Shown in pieces: positions 15,499-25,186 of a stretch of 64,000 nt of DNA (positions are counted from its first letter, which is position 1; each line of letters starts with the position of its first letter). The notes under the pieces are model-generated. The model saw only the letters and a program-made list of their open reading frames with translations. It had not been told where the DNA came from and searched no databases. Position numbers and translations under genes: made by a program. Source of the DNA: RH-AL1 sp965198715 (GTDB lineage: Bacteria; Pseudomonadota; Alphaproteobacteria; Rhizobiales; Beijerinckiaceae); the NCBI GenBank assembly GCA_965198715.1, contig CBDAPV010000002.1:1240001-1304000 (forward strand), given 5' to 3'.

Positions 15499-18465
15499 AT
15501 GCGTCAGCCTCTACGGTTTTACGCGAAGCTCTCGGCGAAGCGGATGCCGCTCGTCCGGCGCCATGGATCCCAAGCCACAGTGACGTTTCTGCGCCGCCTC
15601 GTCGCCCTTCTCCTGAGCCTGCTGATCCTCGCCGGCGATCTCGGGCCGGCCGCCGCGATCGAATCGTCGCGCGTGCCGCTCGACGCCTCGGCCATCGACC
15701 TCACCCACGCGGTCGAGAGCTATTCCTCCCAGGGCGACCGCCTGCTGGTCTCGACCGCACCCGGCCCCGACGGGATCGTGCGCCGCATCGAGGTGCGCGC
15801 CAGGGATCCCGGGACTCGACCGAACTGGATCGTCTTCGCCCTCACCAACGATTCCGACGAGCAGATCGAGCGGCTCATCGTGGCGCCGCACTTCCGTCTG
15901 GTCGGATCCGGCGTGATCTGGCCCGATCTGGGCGCCACCCGCCTTTCGGCCATCACCGCGAGCCAGGGCAATTCGCCCGAGCGCGAGGACTCCTCCGAGG
16001 CCGACGTGTTCCGCCTCACGCTCGACCCTGGCACAACCGTCACCTACGTCGCCGAGCTGGCGACGCCGAGCCTGCCGCAGCTGACGCTGTGGGAGCCGGA
16101 CGCCTACAAGGACAAGCTGACCAGCCTGACGCTCTACAAAGGCATCGTCATCGGCATTTCGGGGCTGCTCGCGCTGTTCCTCACCATCGTCTTCGTGGTC
16201 AAGGGCGCGGTGATCTTCCCCGCCGCAGCGGCGCTGGCCTGGGCGGTGCTCGCCTACGTCTGCATTGATTTCGGCTTCTGGGACAAGCTCTTCGGCACGA
16301 CGGGCGCGAGCGACAGGGTGTGGCGTGCCGGTGCCGAGACGACGCTGGCGGCGACGCTGCTCGTGTTCCTGTTCGCCTACCTCAATCTCAGCCGCTGGCA
16401 CGTGCGCGCCTCGCGCGTCGCCGCCGCCTGGCTGATCTTCCTCGTCGCGCTGATCGCATTCGCAGTGTTCGACGCGCCGGTGGCGGCGGGCGTCGCCCGC
16501 ATCTCGCTCGCCACCGTGGCGGCGGTCGGCTTCATCCTGGTGCTCTACCTCTCGACGCATGGCTACGACCGCGCGGTCATGCTGATCCCGACCTGGTTCC
16601 TGCTGCTTGCCTGGGTGATCTGCGCCTCCTTCACCATAACCGGCACGCTCACCAACGACCTCGTGGCGCCGGCGCTCATCGGTGGCCTCGTGTTGATCGT
16701 GATGCTGATCGGCTTCACCATCATGCAAAACGCCTTCGCCGGCGGCGGCATTGGTACCGGCTCGGTGACCGAATCCAGCCGCAAGGCGCTGGCGCTGACC
16801 GGTTCCGGCGACATCATCTTCGATTGGGACGTGCCGGCCGACCGCATCTACGTGAGCCCGGAGGTCGAGGTGCAGCTCGGCGTCGTGCGCGGCACGCTGG
16901 AGGGACCGGCGGCCGGATGGCTCGACGTGCTGCATCCCTTCGAGCGCGACCGCTACCGAGCCTGTCTCGACACCATGCTGGAGCAGCGCCGCGGCCGCAT
17001 CAACCAGGATTTCCGACTGCGCGCCGCCGACGGGCACTACTTCTGGTACACGATGCGCGCGCGCCCGGTAGTGGGCGCTGACGGTGAGGTGATCCGCATC
17101 ATCGGCACGCTTTCGGACGTCACCGAGGGCAAGGTGGCGGAGGAGCGCCTGCTGCACGACGCCGTGCACGACAACCTGACCGGCCTGCCCAACCGCGAAT
17201 TGTTCTTCGATCGGCTCGAGGCGGCGCTGACCTTTGCCGGCAACGACCCGCGGCTGCGCCCGACGGTGTTCTGCATCGACGTCGACCGCTTCAAGCAGAT
17301 CAACGAGGGCGTCGGCCTCTCCGCCGGCGATTCCATCCTGCTTACGCTGTCGCGCCGCCTGTCGCGCCTGCTCAAGCCGCAGGACACGGTGGCCCGCCTG
17401 TCGGGTGACCAGTTCGCCGCCATCGTCCTCTCGGAGAACGACGCCGACCAAACGGTGGCGCTCGCCAACGTGCTGCGCCGGGCGCTCTCGACCCCCGTCA
17501 CCTTCGCCGAGCGCGAAATTCCGCTGACCGCCTCGATCGGCCTCGCGCTGTTCGATCCGCAGATGCACCCGCGACGCGAGGACATGCTGAAGGATGCCGA
17601 GATCGCGATGCGCCACGCCAAGAAGGGCGGCGGCAACCGCATCGAGGTGTTCCGGCCGATGATGCGCTCGCTGCGCTCCGATCGCATCGCGCTCGAGTCC
17701 GACCTGCGCCGCGCGCTCGACCGCGGCGAGATCAAGGTGTTCTTCCAACCCGTGGTGCGGCTTGAGGATCGTACCGTCGCCGGCTTCGAGGCGCTGCTGC
17801 GCTGGGACAACCCCCGCCTCGGCCGCCTCTCTCCGGCGGAGTTCATCCCGATCGCCGAGGAGACCGGCGCCATCGTCGATCTCGGCATCTTCGCGCTGGA
17901 ACGCACCGCCCGCGAACTCGCCGCCTGGCAGCGCGCGCTCGACGTCGACCCGCCGATCTTCGCCTCGGTCAACGTGTCGTCACGCCAGCTGCTGCGCCAC
18001 GACCTGTTGCACGACGTCAAGGCGGTGCTGACGCGCTGCGACGTCAGCCGCGGCTCGCTCAAGCTCGAGCTGACCGAGAGCCTCGTCATGGAGAACCCGG
18101 AATACGCGGCGCAGATCCTGACCCGCATCCGCGAGCTCGGCGCCGGCCTCTCGCTCGACGATTTCGGCACGGGATACTCGTCGCTCAGCTACCTCCAGCG
18201 CTTCCCCTTCGACACAATCAAGATCGACCGCTCCTTCGTGCACAACACCACGGCCAAGGGTTCCAAGCCGGTGATCCTGCGCTCGATGGTGGCGCTGGCC
18301 CATGACCTCGGCATGGAGGTGGTGGCCGAGGGCGCGGAGACCGAGTCCGACGCCATCGAGCTCTACCAACTCGGCTGCGAATACGCGCAAGGCTACGCCT
18401 TCGGGCACCCGATCAGCGCGCTCGACGCCCGCAAGCTGGTCGGTGCGGCGACGGCGGCGGCGTGA
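15499..18465 (+). CDS. Membrane PAS/GGDEF/EAL protein, probable c-di-GMP phosphodiesterase
   Basis: Up to 988 residues. The order is a signal sequence (about 28-52), a periplasmic domain (to about 205), seven or so membrane helices (about 210-415), a PAS domain (about 435-545), GGDEF (about 550-710) and EAL (about 725-980). The GGDEF signature is SGDQF (in RLSGDQFA), so cyclase activity is probably lost. The EAL motif EALLRW and the downstream ELTESLVMEN, DDFGTGYSS and KIDRSF segments are intact, which predicts c-di-GMP hydrolysis with GGDEF perhaps as a GTP sensor. The start is uncertain: a GTG at 15580 gives a cleaner signal peptide (TFLRRLVALLLSLLILAGD). The membrane part resembles 7TM-type sensor modules; no ligand can be named. 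Confidence 0.9.
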   Translation: MRQPLRFYAKLSAKRMPLVRRHGSQATVTFLRRLVALLLSLLILAGDLGPAAAIESSRVPLDASAIDLTHAVESYSSQGDRLLVSTAPGPDGIVRRIEVRARDPGTRPNWIVFALTNDSDEQIERLIVAPHFRLVGSGVIWPDLGATRLSAITASQGNSPEREDSSEADVFRLTLDPGTTVTYVAELATPSLPQLTLWEPDAYKDKLTSLTLYKGIVIGISGLLALFLTIVFVVKGAVIFPAAAALAWAVLAYVCIDFGFWDKLFGTTGASDRVWRAGAETTLAATLLVFLFAYLNLSRWHVRASRVAAAWLIFLVALIAFAVFDAPVAAGVARISLATVAAVGFILVLYLSTHGYDRAVMLIPTWFLLLAWVICASFTITGTLTNDLVAPALIGGLVLIVMLIGFTIMQNAFAGGGIGTGSVTESSRKALALTGSGDIIFDWDVPADRIYVSPEVEVQLGVVRGTLEGPAAGWLDVLHPFERDRYRACLDTMLEQRRGRINQDFRLRAADGHYFWYTMRARPVVGADGEVIRIIGTLSDVTEGKVAEERLLHDAVHDNLTGLPNRELFFDRLEAALTFAGNDPRLRPTVFCIDVDRFKQINEGVGLSAGDSILLTLSRRLSRLLKPQDTVARLSGDQFAAIVLSENDADQTVALANVLRRALSTPVTFAEREIPLTASIGLALFDPQMHPRREDMLKDAEIAMRHAKKGGGNRIEVFRPMMRSLRSDRIALESDLRRALDRGEIKVFFQPVVRLEDRTVAGFEALLRWDNPRLGRLSPAEFIPIAEETGAIVDLGIFALERTARELAAWQRALDVDPPIFASVNVSSRQLLRHDLLHDVKAVLTRCDVSRGSLKLELTESLVMENPEYAAQILTRIRELGAGLSLDDFGTGYSSLSYLQRFPFDTIKIDRSFVHNTTAKGSKPVILRSMVALAHDLGMEVVAEGAETESDAIELYQLGCEYAQGYAFGHPISALDARKLVGAATAAA

Positions 18466-19152
18466 GCCTGAAAGGGTCCATGCTTGCTGCTCACGAAGAA
18501 ACGCGAGCTCTATGGGCTGCTGATCGAGGGCATCGCCTCTCGCCTTTTCGATGCAAGAGGTAGAAGCCGGAGTCTTCAAGCGCGACGCTCTCGAGTTGAT
18601 CGTCGAGGCCCCCTGTTATTACCATCAGCATCTAAGTACCTTTAAACGCTGCTCGGATCTCCCATGGCGACTTGGTATCCTTAGATCGATTGTACAAGAT
18701 AATAGTTGGGATTGCGTCTTTCGATTTGTAGTTTTGTCGAATGATTGCGTTAGGAATGCGATCGACACCGGCTTCGATGAACCCTCTCTCCATGAGGTGT
18801 TGACCGCCTACATCGATCTGCGTTCGGAGTATGGATTCCACTTGCATCGAACTCGAACAAGCATTTGAGGTGCAGGAGTGCGAGCAGGCTATATACTTTA
18901 GGTTGGCAGCTTATGGGTACGTCGAATGCGTCGACCGAGCCTATCGATGGACGAGCAAGTCACGCCTTGCCCTCGAAGCGGCCGGACTCCGGGAGTGGAA
19001 TGATCGCGTTCGGCACTGATCGTAGGCGACCGGAGTTCGCTGTCTTCAGGTCTTCGATTTTGTCAGCGCACAAAATGGCTTGTTCGCTTCCAACGCGCTC
19101 GTCGTCCGCCGCCTTTCGTGCAAGATCAGACGGCTGGGACTGAGGTTCTTCA
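18466..19152 (+). other. AT-rich patch with two unassigned small frames
   Basis: The 687 bases between the EAL gene and the ParDE remnant are clearly richer in A and T (most at 18605-18780) than the rest of the window. A 105-codon frame (18551-18868) and an overlapping 62-codon frame (18831-19019) are open, but neither has a good ribosome site or recognisable domain. They could be two halves of one frameshifted gene. The base composition and the toxin-antitoxin remnant next door suggest acquired DNA in decay. Real genes here are doubtful. Confidence 0.3.
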
Positions 19153-19402
19153 ATGGATGTAATGATCCCGCTCGATGCCGACCTTTCGGCCTTTGTCGAG
19201 GGCCTGGTGGAGAGCGGGCGTTTCTCCTCGAAGAGCGACGTCCTCCGCAAGGCGTTGCATCTGTTCCGCTCCATTGATCTCGAAGAGGCTTACACCGGCG
19301 ACGAGCTTCGGGCCGCTTGGCAAGCGGGGATCGACAGCGGGGATGCCGGAAATCGATTTTGAGGAGTTGAAAAAGGAGGCTCGGAGCCGCCTGGATCGCT
19401 GA
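19153..19402 (+). pseudogene. ParD-like antitoxin, frameshifted
   Basis: The frame from ATG 19153 reads as a ParD-family ribbon-helix-helix antitoxin (MIPLDADLSAFVEGLVESG, then SDVLRKALHL and WQAGIDSGDAG) and stops early at 19362. The expected C-terminus, EIDFEELKKEARSRLDR, is present in the next frame and ends at TGA 19400-19402. A 2-base deletion near 19348 restores one frame of 83 residues, normal for ParD. The product made now would lack the toxin-neutralising tail. A sequencing error is possible, but the neighbouring toxin is broken too. Confidence 0.75.
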
Positions 19403-19700
19403 CGGCAACGCGCAGTATCTCGCGGCAGGCGCGAGTCGACCTCGTCGATATCTGGCGTGGCATCGCCCGTCACAACGACATCGCCGCGGACAGGATCGTC
19501 GACAGCATCGAGGGCGCATGCCGTCGTCTTCGCGCATTTCCTGATCTTGGCCGCCTCAGCTCGATCTCGATCCAGACGGACGCGTTCTCGTCGTCGACAG
19601 GTGGCTCGTGCTCTATCGAAGCGGATCAAGCGTGGTCTTCGTGATACGTGTTTTCGACGGAAGGCGTGACCTGACGAAACTGCGGCCTGAACCGCCGTAG
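19402..19700 (+). pseudogene. ParE-like toxin, frameshifted and without start codon
   Basis: Codons from 19402 read as a ParE-type toxin of the RelE/ParE superfamily: SISRQARVDLVDIWRGIARH, then DRIVDSIEGACRRLRAFPDLG. The frame then breaks near 19555, and the rest (DPDGRVLVVDRWLVLYRSG, then VIRVFDGRRDLTKL) continues in another frame to TAG at 19698-19700. One missing base restores about 99 residues. The start position, expected as ATG overlapping the antitoxin TGA, reads ACG (TGACGG instead of TGATGG). With a damaged antitoxin as well, the module looks dead. Confidence 0.75.
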
Positions 19701-19771
19701 TCGTAAGCGACACCGCGGATTGACCTTCCATTGCGTCGCCAACGCGACAACAATCCTACTCAGGTTTACGA

Positions 19772-20395
19772 ATGTCCGGCTCCGTCCTCATCATCGTCGA
19801 TGTCCAGAATGACTTCCTACCGGGCGGGGCGCTGGCCGTGCCCGACGGGGACGCGGTGATCGCGCCGATCAACGCCCTGGCCGAGATGTTCGACCACGTG
19901 GTGCTGACGCAGGACTGGCATCCGCCGGGCCATATCTCCTTCGCCTCGACCCATCCCGGGAAGAAGCCGCTGGGACGGCTGCGCCTCCCCGATGGACGCG
20001 AGCAGGTGCTGTGGCCTGAGCACTGCCTGCAGGGCTCGCACGGCGCCGCGCTCTCCGCCGCACTGCGCCTCGACAAGGCCGAGCTCGTGATCCGCAAGGG
20101 CTACCGCGCCGGCCTCGACAGCTATTCCGCATTCCTCGAGGCCGACGGCACGCCGACCGGCCTTGCCGGCTACCTGCGCGAGCGCAACCTGTCTCGTGTC
20201 GTCGTCGTCGGCCTCGCCACCGATTTCTGCGCTGGCTTCACGGCCGTCGACGCGGCGCAGGTCGGTTTCGACACGATGCTAGTCGAGGACGCCACCCGCG
20301 GCATCGATGCCGACGGCTCGATGGCGCGGGCGCGCAACGCCATGATGAACAGCGGCGTCGCCATTGGGCAGGTCGCCGAGATCATCGCCGGCTGA
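19772..20395 (+). CDS. pncA: Nicotinamidase
   Basis: A 207-residue cysteine hydrolase that converts nicotinamide to nicotinate for NAD salvage. The triad is visible: Asp in VDVQNDF (near 10), Lys in VIRKGYR (near 110) and Cys in ATDFCAG (near 153). The metal-site segment TQDWHPPGHISF with its Asp and His residues is present, as is the cis-peptide region after it. Length is normal. It is flanked by the ParDE remnant upstream and a palindromic repeat downstream, so it is probably transcribed alone. Confidence 0.95.
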   Translation: MSGSVLIIVDVQNDFLPGGALAVPDGDAVIAPINALAEMFDHVVLTQDWHPPGHISFASTHPGKKPLGRLRLPDGREQVLWPEHCLQGSHGAALSAALRLDKAELVIRKGYRAGLDSYSAFLEADGTPTGLAGYLRERNLSRVVVVGLATDFCAGFTAVDAAQVGFDTMLVEDATRGIDADGSMARARNAMMNSGVAIGQVAEIIAG

Positions 20396-20410
20396 GCGTG
20401 TGCATCCACC

Positions 20411-20550
20411 CGTCTTTCCGGGGCGAGCGCAGCGAGAGCCCGGAATCCATGACAACGTGCTGTCAGAACGAAGCGGCAGCATCGCCGCCCGTTCCGGCAT
20501 CTGCGTTGTCATGGGTTCCGGGCTCGCCTTTGGCGCCCCGAAAGAGACGG
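20411..20550. repeat. Dispersed palindromic intergenic repeat, copy 2
   Basis: About 140 bases just after pncA. The left end is CGTCTTTCCGGGGCGAGCGC and then AGCGAGAGCCCGGAATCC; the right end is GGTTCCGGGCTCGCC and then GGCGCCCCGAAAGAGACG. The two ends are inverted copies of each other, so the element can fold into one long hairpin. The same design is seen at 11858-11995 and, in reverse, at 63056-63172. Confidence 0.8.
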
Positions 20551-20662
20551 ACCTTCTACAGACGCAGCGTAGATCTGCTCAGCTGGGATCCGCACCGGCA
20601 TCGACTCGAGCGGCGGGCAGGCGCTAGAACGGCGGCCCTTCGCTGCCGCCCCGAGTCGCCGC

Positions 20663-21967
20663 ATGACCGATCATTTTGCCGCCTGCCGCACCGCGCGCGC
20701 GATGATCGCGGGCATGAGGGAAGGGACCTCGACCGCGCAGGGCGAGGTCGAATCCTGCCTCGCGGTGATCACCGCCCGCGAGCCGGTAGTGGGTGCCTGG
20801 ATGGTCGTCGACGCCGAGGCCGCGCTGGCCCAGGCCCGTGCCGTCGACGAAGCGCGCCGGCTCGGCGACAAGGTCCCGCCGCTGGCCGGCGTGCCGCTTG
20901 CGGTCAAGGACAACATCGACACCGCAGACCTGCCCACGAGCTACGGGTCGCCGATCTACGACGGCCACAGGCCGCGGGCCGACGCCGCCTGCGTCGCGCA
21001 GGCTAAGGCGGCCGGCCTGGTGGTGCTTGGCAAGACCGTGACGACCGAGTTCGCCTATTACAGCCCCGGCAAAACCACCAACCCGCACGATCCCGAGCAC
21101 ACACCCGGCGGCTCGTCGCAAGGCTCGGCGGCGGCGGTGGCCGCCGGCATGGTGCCGCTGTCCTTCGGCACACAGACAGCCGGCTCGGTGATCCGGCCCG
21201 CCGCCTACTGTGGCGTCGTCGGCTACAAGCCGTCCTGGGGCACGATCCCGCGGCAAGGCGTCAAGGTTTTGTCGGACTGGCTCGACACCGTTGGCGTTTT
21301 TGCCCGTGACGTAGCGGATGCCGCCTTCTTCGTCGCCCACCTGACCGGCCGGCCGGCCTGGGCGGCCGAGCCGGAGCCGGGGCGCCGTTTCACGGTGGCG
21401 GTGCTGCGCGAGCCCTATCCCGGCGCCGCGGAGCCGGAGGCGGTGCGCGCGCTCGATCGCGCCGCCGAGGCGCTGGCGGCGGCCGGCCATTCCGTCGTCG
21501 ATCTGCCCACGCCGCCGGCCTGGCAGCAGATCCCGCGGCTGCAGCGCCTCGTCATGGCCTACGACATGGACAAGGCCCTGGGACACGAGCGGCGCACCCA
21601 CGAGGCCAGCCTCTCGTCGATCATGAGGACCTACCTCGACGAGGGCAGGGGAACGTCCGCGCGCGCCTACGACGCCGCGATGGCGACGACGCGTGAGACC
21701 ATGCGCGAGGTCGATGCGATCTTCGGTCCGGCCGACGTCATCCTCTCGCCCCCGGCGGCGGGCGAGGCTCCCAAGGGGCTGCACGCCACCGGCGATCCGG
21801 CCTTCAACCGGCTGTGGACGCAGCTGCAGCTGCCCTGCCTGACCGTGCCGGCCGGCCGCGGCCCCAACGGCCTGCCGGTCGGCGTCCAGGTGGCGGCGCG
21901 CGCGGGGCAGGACGCTCTGCTTCTCGCGGCGGGACAGGCGCTCGAAGCCGCTCTCGCCTATGGCTGA
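20663..21967 (+). CDS. Amidase signature family hydrolase
   Basis: A 434-residue amidase-signature enzyme that hydrolyses C-N amide bonds. The Ser-cisSer-Lys triad is readable: Lys in AVKDNID (near 82), the Gly/Ser-rich GGSSQGSAAAVAAG, and the second Ser in TQTAGSVIRPA. Substrate cannot be assigned; GatA is excluded because gatB and gatC are absent and the C-terminal half is unlike GatA. The RNase D gene follows within about 70 bases and may be co-transcribed. A second, distant amidase lies at 47527-48933. Confidence 0.88.
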   Translation: MTDHFAACRTARAMIAGMREGTSTAQGEVESCLAVITAREPVVGAWMVVDAEAALAQARAVDEARRLGDKVPPLAGVPLAVKDNIDTADLPTSYGSPIYDGHRPRADAACVAQAKAAGLVVLGKTVTTEFAYYSPGKTTNPHDPEHTPGGSSQGSAAAVAAGMVPLSFGTQTAGSVIRPAAYCGVVGYKPSWGTIPRQGVKVLSDWLDTVGVFARDVADAAFFVAHLTGRPAWAAEPEPGRRFTVAVLREPYPGAAEPEAVRALDRAAEALAAAGHSVVDLPTPPAWQQIPRLQRLVMAYDMDKALGHERRTHEASLSSIMRTYLDEGRGTSARAYDAAMATTRETMREVDAIFGPADVILSPPAAGEAPKGLHATGDPAFNRLWTQLQLPCLTVPAGRGPNGLPVGVQVAARAGQDALLLAAGQALEAALAYG

Positions 21968-22037
21968 AGAGCGCGGCGCGCCCTTGTCGCTGCAACATTC
22001 TGATGCTAGCGCGCCTGCCGTCACCAGTGGAACTTCC

Positions 22038-22652
22038 ATGACCATCCGACTGCATCGCGGCGATCTCCCGGCCGATTACGCCCCCGTGTCCGCAGTCGCG
22101 ATCGACACCGAGACTCTGGGCCTTCATCCCGCCCGCGACCGGCTCTGCGTGGTGCAGCTCTCGACGGGTGACGGCACCGCCGACGTGGTCCAGATCGCGC
22201 GCGGGCAGGCGCGGGCGCCCAATCTCGAGCGCCTGCTCGTCGATCCTGCGGTGACCAAGCTGTTCCATTTCGCGCGGTTCGACGTGGCCGTGCTCTTCAA
22301 GGCTTTCGGTGCGATGGCCGCGCCGGTCTATTGCACCAAGATCGCCTCGAAGCTGGCCCGCACCTACACCGACCGGCACGGCCTGAAGGACCTCGTGCGG
22401 GAGCTGCTCGGCCAGGAGATCTCCAAGCAGCAGCAGTCCTCCGACTGGGGCGCCGAAACCCTCAGCGAGGCCCAACTGGCCTACGCCGCCTCCGACGTGC
22501 TGCACCTGCACCAGCTGCGCGACAGGCTCGACGCCATGCTGGCGCGCGAGGGACGCGACGGCTACGCCGAGGCGGCGTTCGGCTTCCTGCCGACGCGGGC
22601 CAGGCTCGATCTCGACGGCTGGGCGGAGACGGACATCTTCGCGCACGCGTGA
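22038..22652 (+). CDS. rnd: Short RNase D-like 3'-5' exonuclease
   Basis: A 204-residue DEDDy exonuclease. ExoI is AIDTETLGLH (Asp, Glu), ExoII is FHFARFDVAVL (Asp), and ExoIII is YAASDVLHL (Tyr, Asp). Full RNase D has HRDC domains and about 370 residues; this form is only the catalytic domain, common in Alphaproteobacteria. It probably trims the 3' ends of structured RNAs. The ATG at 22038 starts MTIRLHRGDLP, which fits the family; a longer frame from 21960 overlaps the amidase. Confidence 0.9.
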   Translation: MTIRLHRGDLPADYAPVSAVAIDTETLGLHPARDRLCVVQLSTGDGTADVVQIARGQARAPNLERLLVDPAVTKLFHFARFDVAVLFKAFGAMAAPVYCTKIASKLARTYTDRHGLKDLVRELLGQEISKQQQSSDWGAETLSEAQLAYAASDVLHLHQLRDRLDAMLAREGRDGYAEAAFGFLPTRARLDLDGWAETDIFAHA

Positions 22653-22761
22653 GCGTCTTCGTTTCCGCTGCGCTTGCGGTCCGCGCTTTCCGGCCGCCTT
22701 GTCTTCGCCGCTCTCGCGGCGCAACCTTTTCTTATGAACGCGATGGCTTCATGCCGACACC

Positions 22762-23481
22762 ATGGCTGATCTGACCAGCGGCGGACGCGCGCGGGCCGAC
22801 GGCGCACGTCTCGGCATGGACTACACGCCGCCCAACCGCGCTGCGGCGATCAAGGCGGCCGGGCGCCATACCGCCCGCGTCGTCTTTCTAAAGCGCGCCA
22901 TCGTGGTCGGTGCCGTGCTCGCTGTGTCGATGCTCGGCATCGCGGCCTTCTTCAACCCTTTTCGCCATCTGCCCGGCTCGGTGTCGATCGCCGGCGTCGG
23001 CCTCGAGGGCACCAAGATCACGATGGACTCGCCCAAGATCGCCGGTGTTCAGCAGGGTGGCGGCCCCTACGAGATCAAGGCCAGGGCGGGCGTCCAGGAC
23101 ATCACCAAGCCCAGCGTCATCGAACTGGTCGGGATCGACGCCAAAGTCGGCATGGCCGACCGCTCGACGACGCACATCCTGTCGAAGAACGGCGTCTACG
23201 ATTCCAAGGCGGACTCGATGTCGCTCAAGGGCGACGTTCGCATCTCGAATTCGAGCGGCTACGTGCTGAACCTGCAGAGCGCGCTCATGGACTTCAAGGG
23301 AGGAATGTTCACCTCTCACGAGCGGCTGCGGATCGATCTCAAGGGCGGCGAGGTCTCGGCTGACGACATGGCGATCTCCAACAGCGGCCACGTCATCGCC
23401 TTCCGCGGACATATTGCCTCGAGCTTCGAGCCTCCCGAGACCGAGGAGTCGCAGCAAGCCAGCGTGGAGCGCGTGAAGTGA
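22762..23481 (+). CDS. lptC: LPS export protein LptC
   Basis: A 239-residue bitopic membrane protein. A basic cytoplasmic tail is followed by one helix (about 47-68) and a periplasmic beta-jellyroll rich in repeated strands (GVYDSKADSMSLKGDVRI, then GGEVSADDMAI). LptC takes lipopolysaccharide from LptB2FG and hands it to LptA. It overlaps lptA by four bases (GTGA), and lptB and rpoN follow, the standard gene order. Confidence 0.9.
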   Translation: MADLTSGGRARADGARLGMDYTPPNRAAAIKAAGRHTARVVFLKRAIVVGAVLAVSMLGIAAFFNPFRHLPGSVSIAGVGLEGTKITMDSPKIAGVQQGGGPYEIKARAGVQDITKPSVIELVGIDAKVGMADRSTTHILSKNGVYDSKADSMSLKGDVRISNSSGYVLNLQSALMDFKGGMFTSHERLRIDLKGGEVSADDMAISNSGHVIAFRGHIASSFEPPETEESQQASVERVK

Positions 23482-24086
23482 GGGGGGACTTTGCGAGAAG
23501 CGCCGCCTTGTCGGGCCTCGTCCTGCTGGCGCTCGCCGGGTTCGCGACGGCGCAAACGAGACGAAGCGGCGCCATCCTTCCCGGCGGCGATCCTAAGGAG
23601 AAGGTGAAGATCGTCGGCAAGCAGCTCGACTATTTCGATAAGGAGCAAAAGCTCGTCTACACCGGCGACGTGATTGCGACGCAGGGTACCCCGACGCTTA
23701 AGTGCGCCGTGCTCACGATCTTCCTGGCGCCGAAACCGGCCAACGGAGGCGCCGCGGGCGGCGGCTCCTCCAACCAGGTTCAGCACATGGTCGCCGACGG
23801 TCCGGTTACGATGGTGCAGAAGGATCAGGTCGGCGCCGGGGACCATGCCGTCTACGACAAGGCGACCGACACCGTCGTGATGACCGGCAACGTGGTCCTC
23901 ACCCAGGGGCCCAACGTCACCAAGGGCGACAAGCTGGTCTACGACTTGAAGAGCGGCCACGCCACGGTGACCGGCGCCAGAGTGGTCGGCATGTTCGAGA
24001 TGGGCGACAGCTCACCGCTGGCAAAGAGCGGAAACGAAACGGAGAGCGCTCCTTCACGAAAAACCGGCCACAAGCCATCACGCTGA
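23478..24086 (+). CDS. lptA: LPS transport periplasmic protein LptA
   Basis: A 202-residue periplasmic bridge protein. A GTG start overlaps the lptC stop. The signal peptide ends near ATAQ (residue 26). The OstA-like fold (about 43-170) shows KLVYTGDVIATQG and TVVMTGNVVLTQGPNV repeats typical of the family. It forms the oligomeric path that carries LPS across the periplasm. Confidence 0.9.
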   Translation: MRGDFARSAALSGLVLLALAGFATAQTRRSGAILPGGDPKEKVKIVGKQLDYFDKEQKLVYTGDVIATQGTPTLKCAVLTIFLAPKPANGGAAGGGSSNQVQHMVADGPVTMVQKDQVGAGDHAVYDKATDTVVMTGNVVLTQGPNVTKGDKLVYDLKSGHATVTGARVVGMFEMGDSSPLAKSGNETESAPSRKTGHKPSR

Positions 24087-24196
24087 ATGTGAATACGCAA
24101 ATCGTGACCAGAACCAATGAGTTCGGTTAAGGTGAGCGGCTCTGACGGCATGCCGTCAAGGTGGTCGAGGAACACCAGCCTGGTGAAGGCACGAGG

Positions 24197-25048
<852 letters not shown>

Positions 25049-25186
25049 GCGAAAGCCCTTAACCAAGATCGGGATACAATCTCGGTAGGAGCGCACAAAA
25101 GGCCACCGCGACGCGAGACAAAGCACTGCTTTTGTTGATAGTAGCAAAAAACGGGCCGCGGTCCGTGGTCGTGGCGTGGAACCCTG

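Noticed and set aside
15511..17748. A 745-codon frame opposite the GGDEF/EAL gene
   Set aside because: Low-complexity Arg/Ala/Glu text typical of an antisense shadow.
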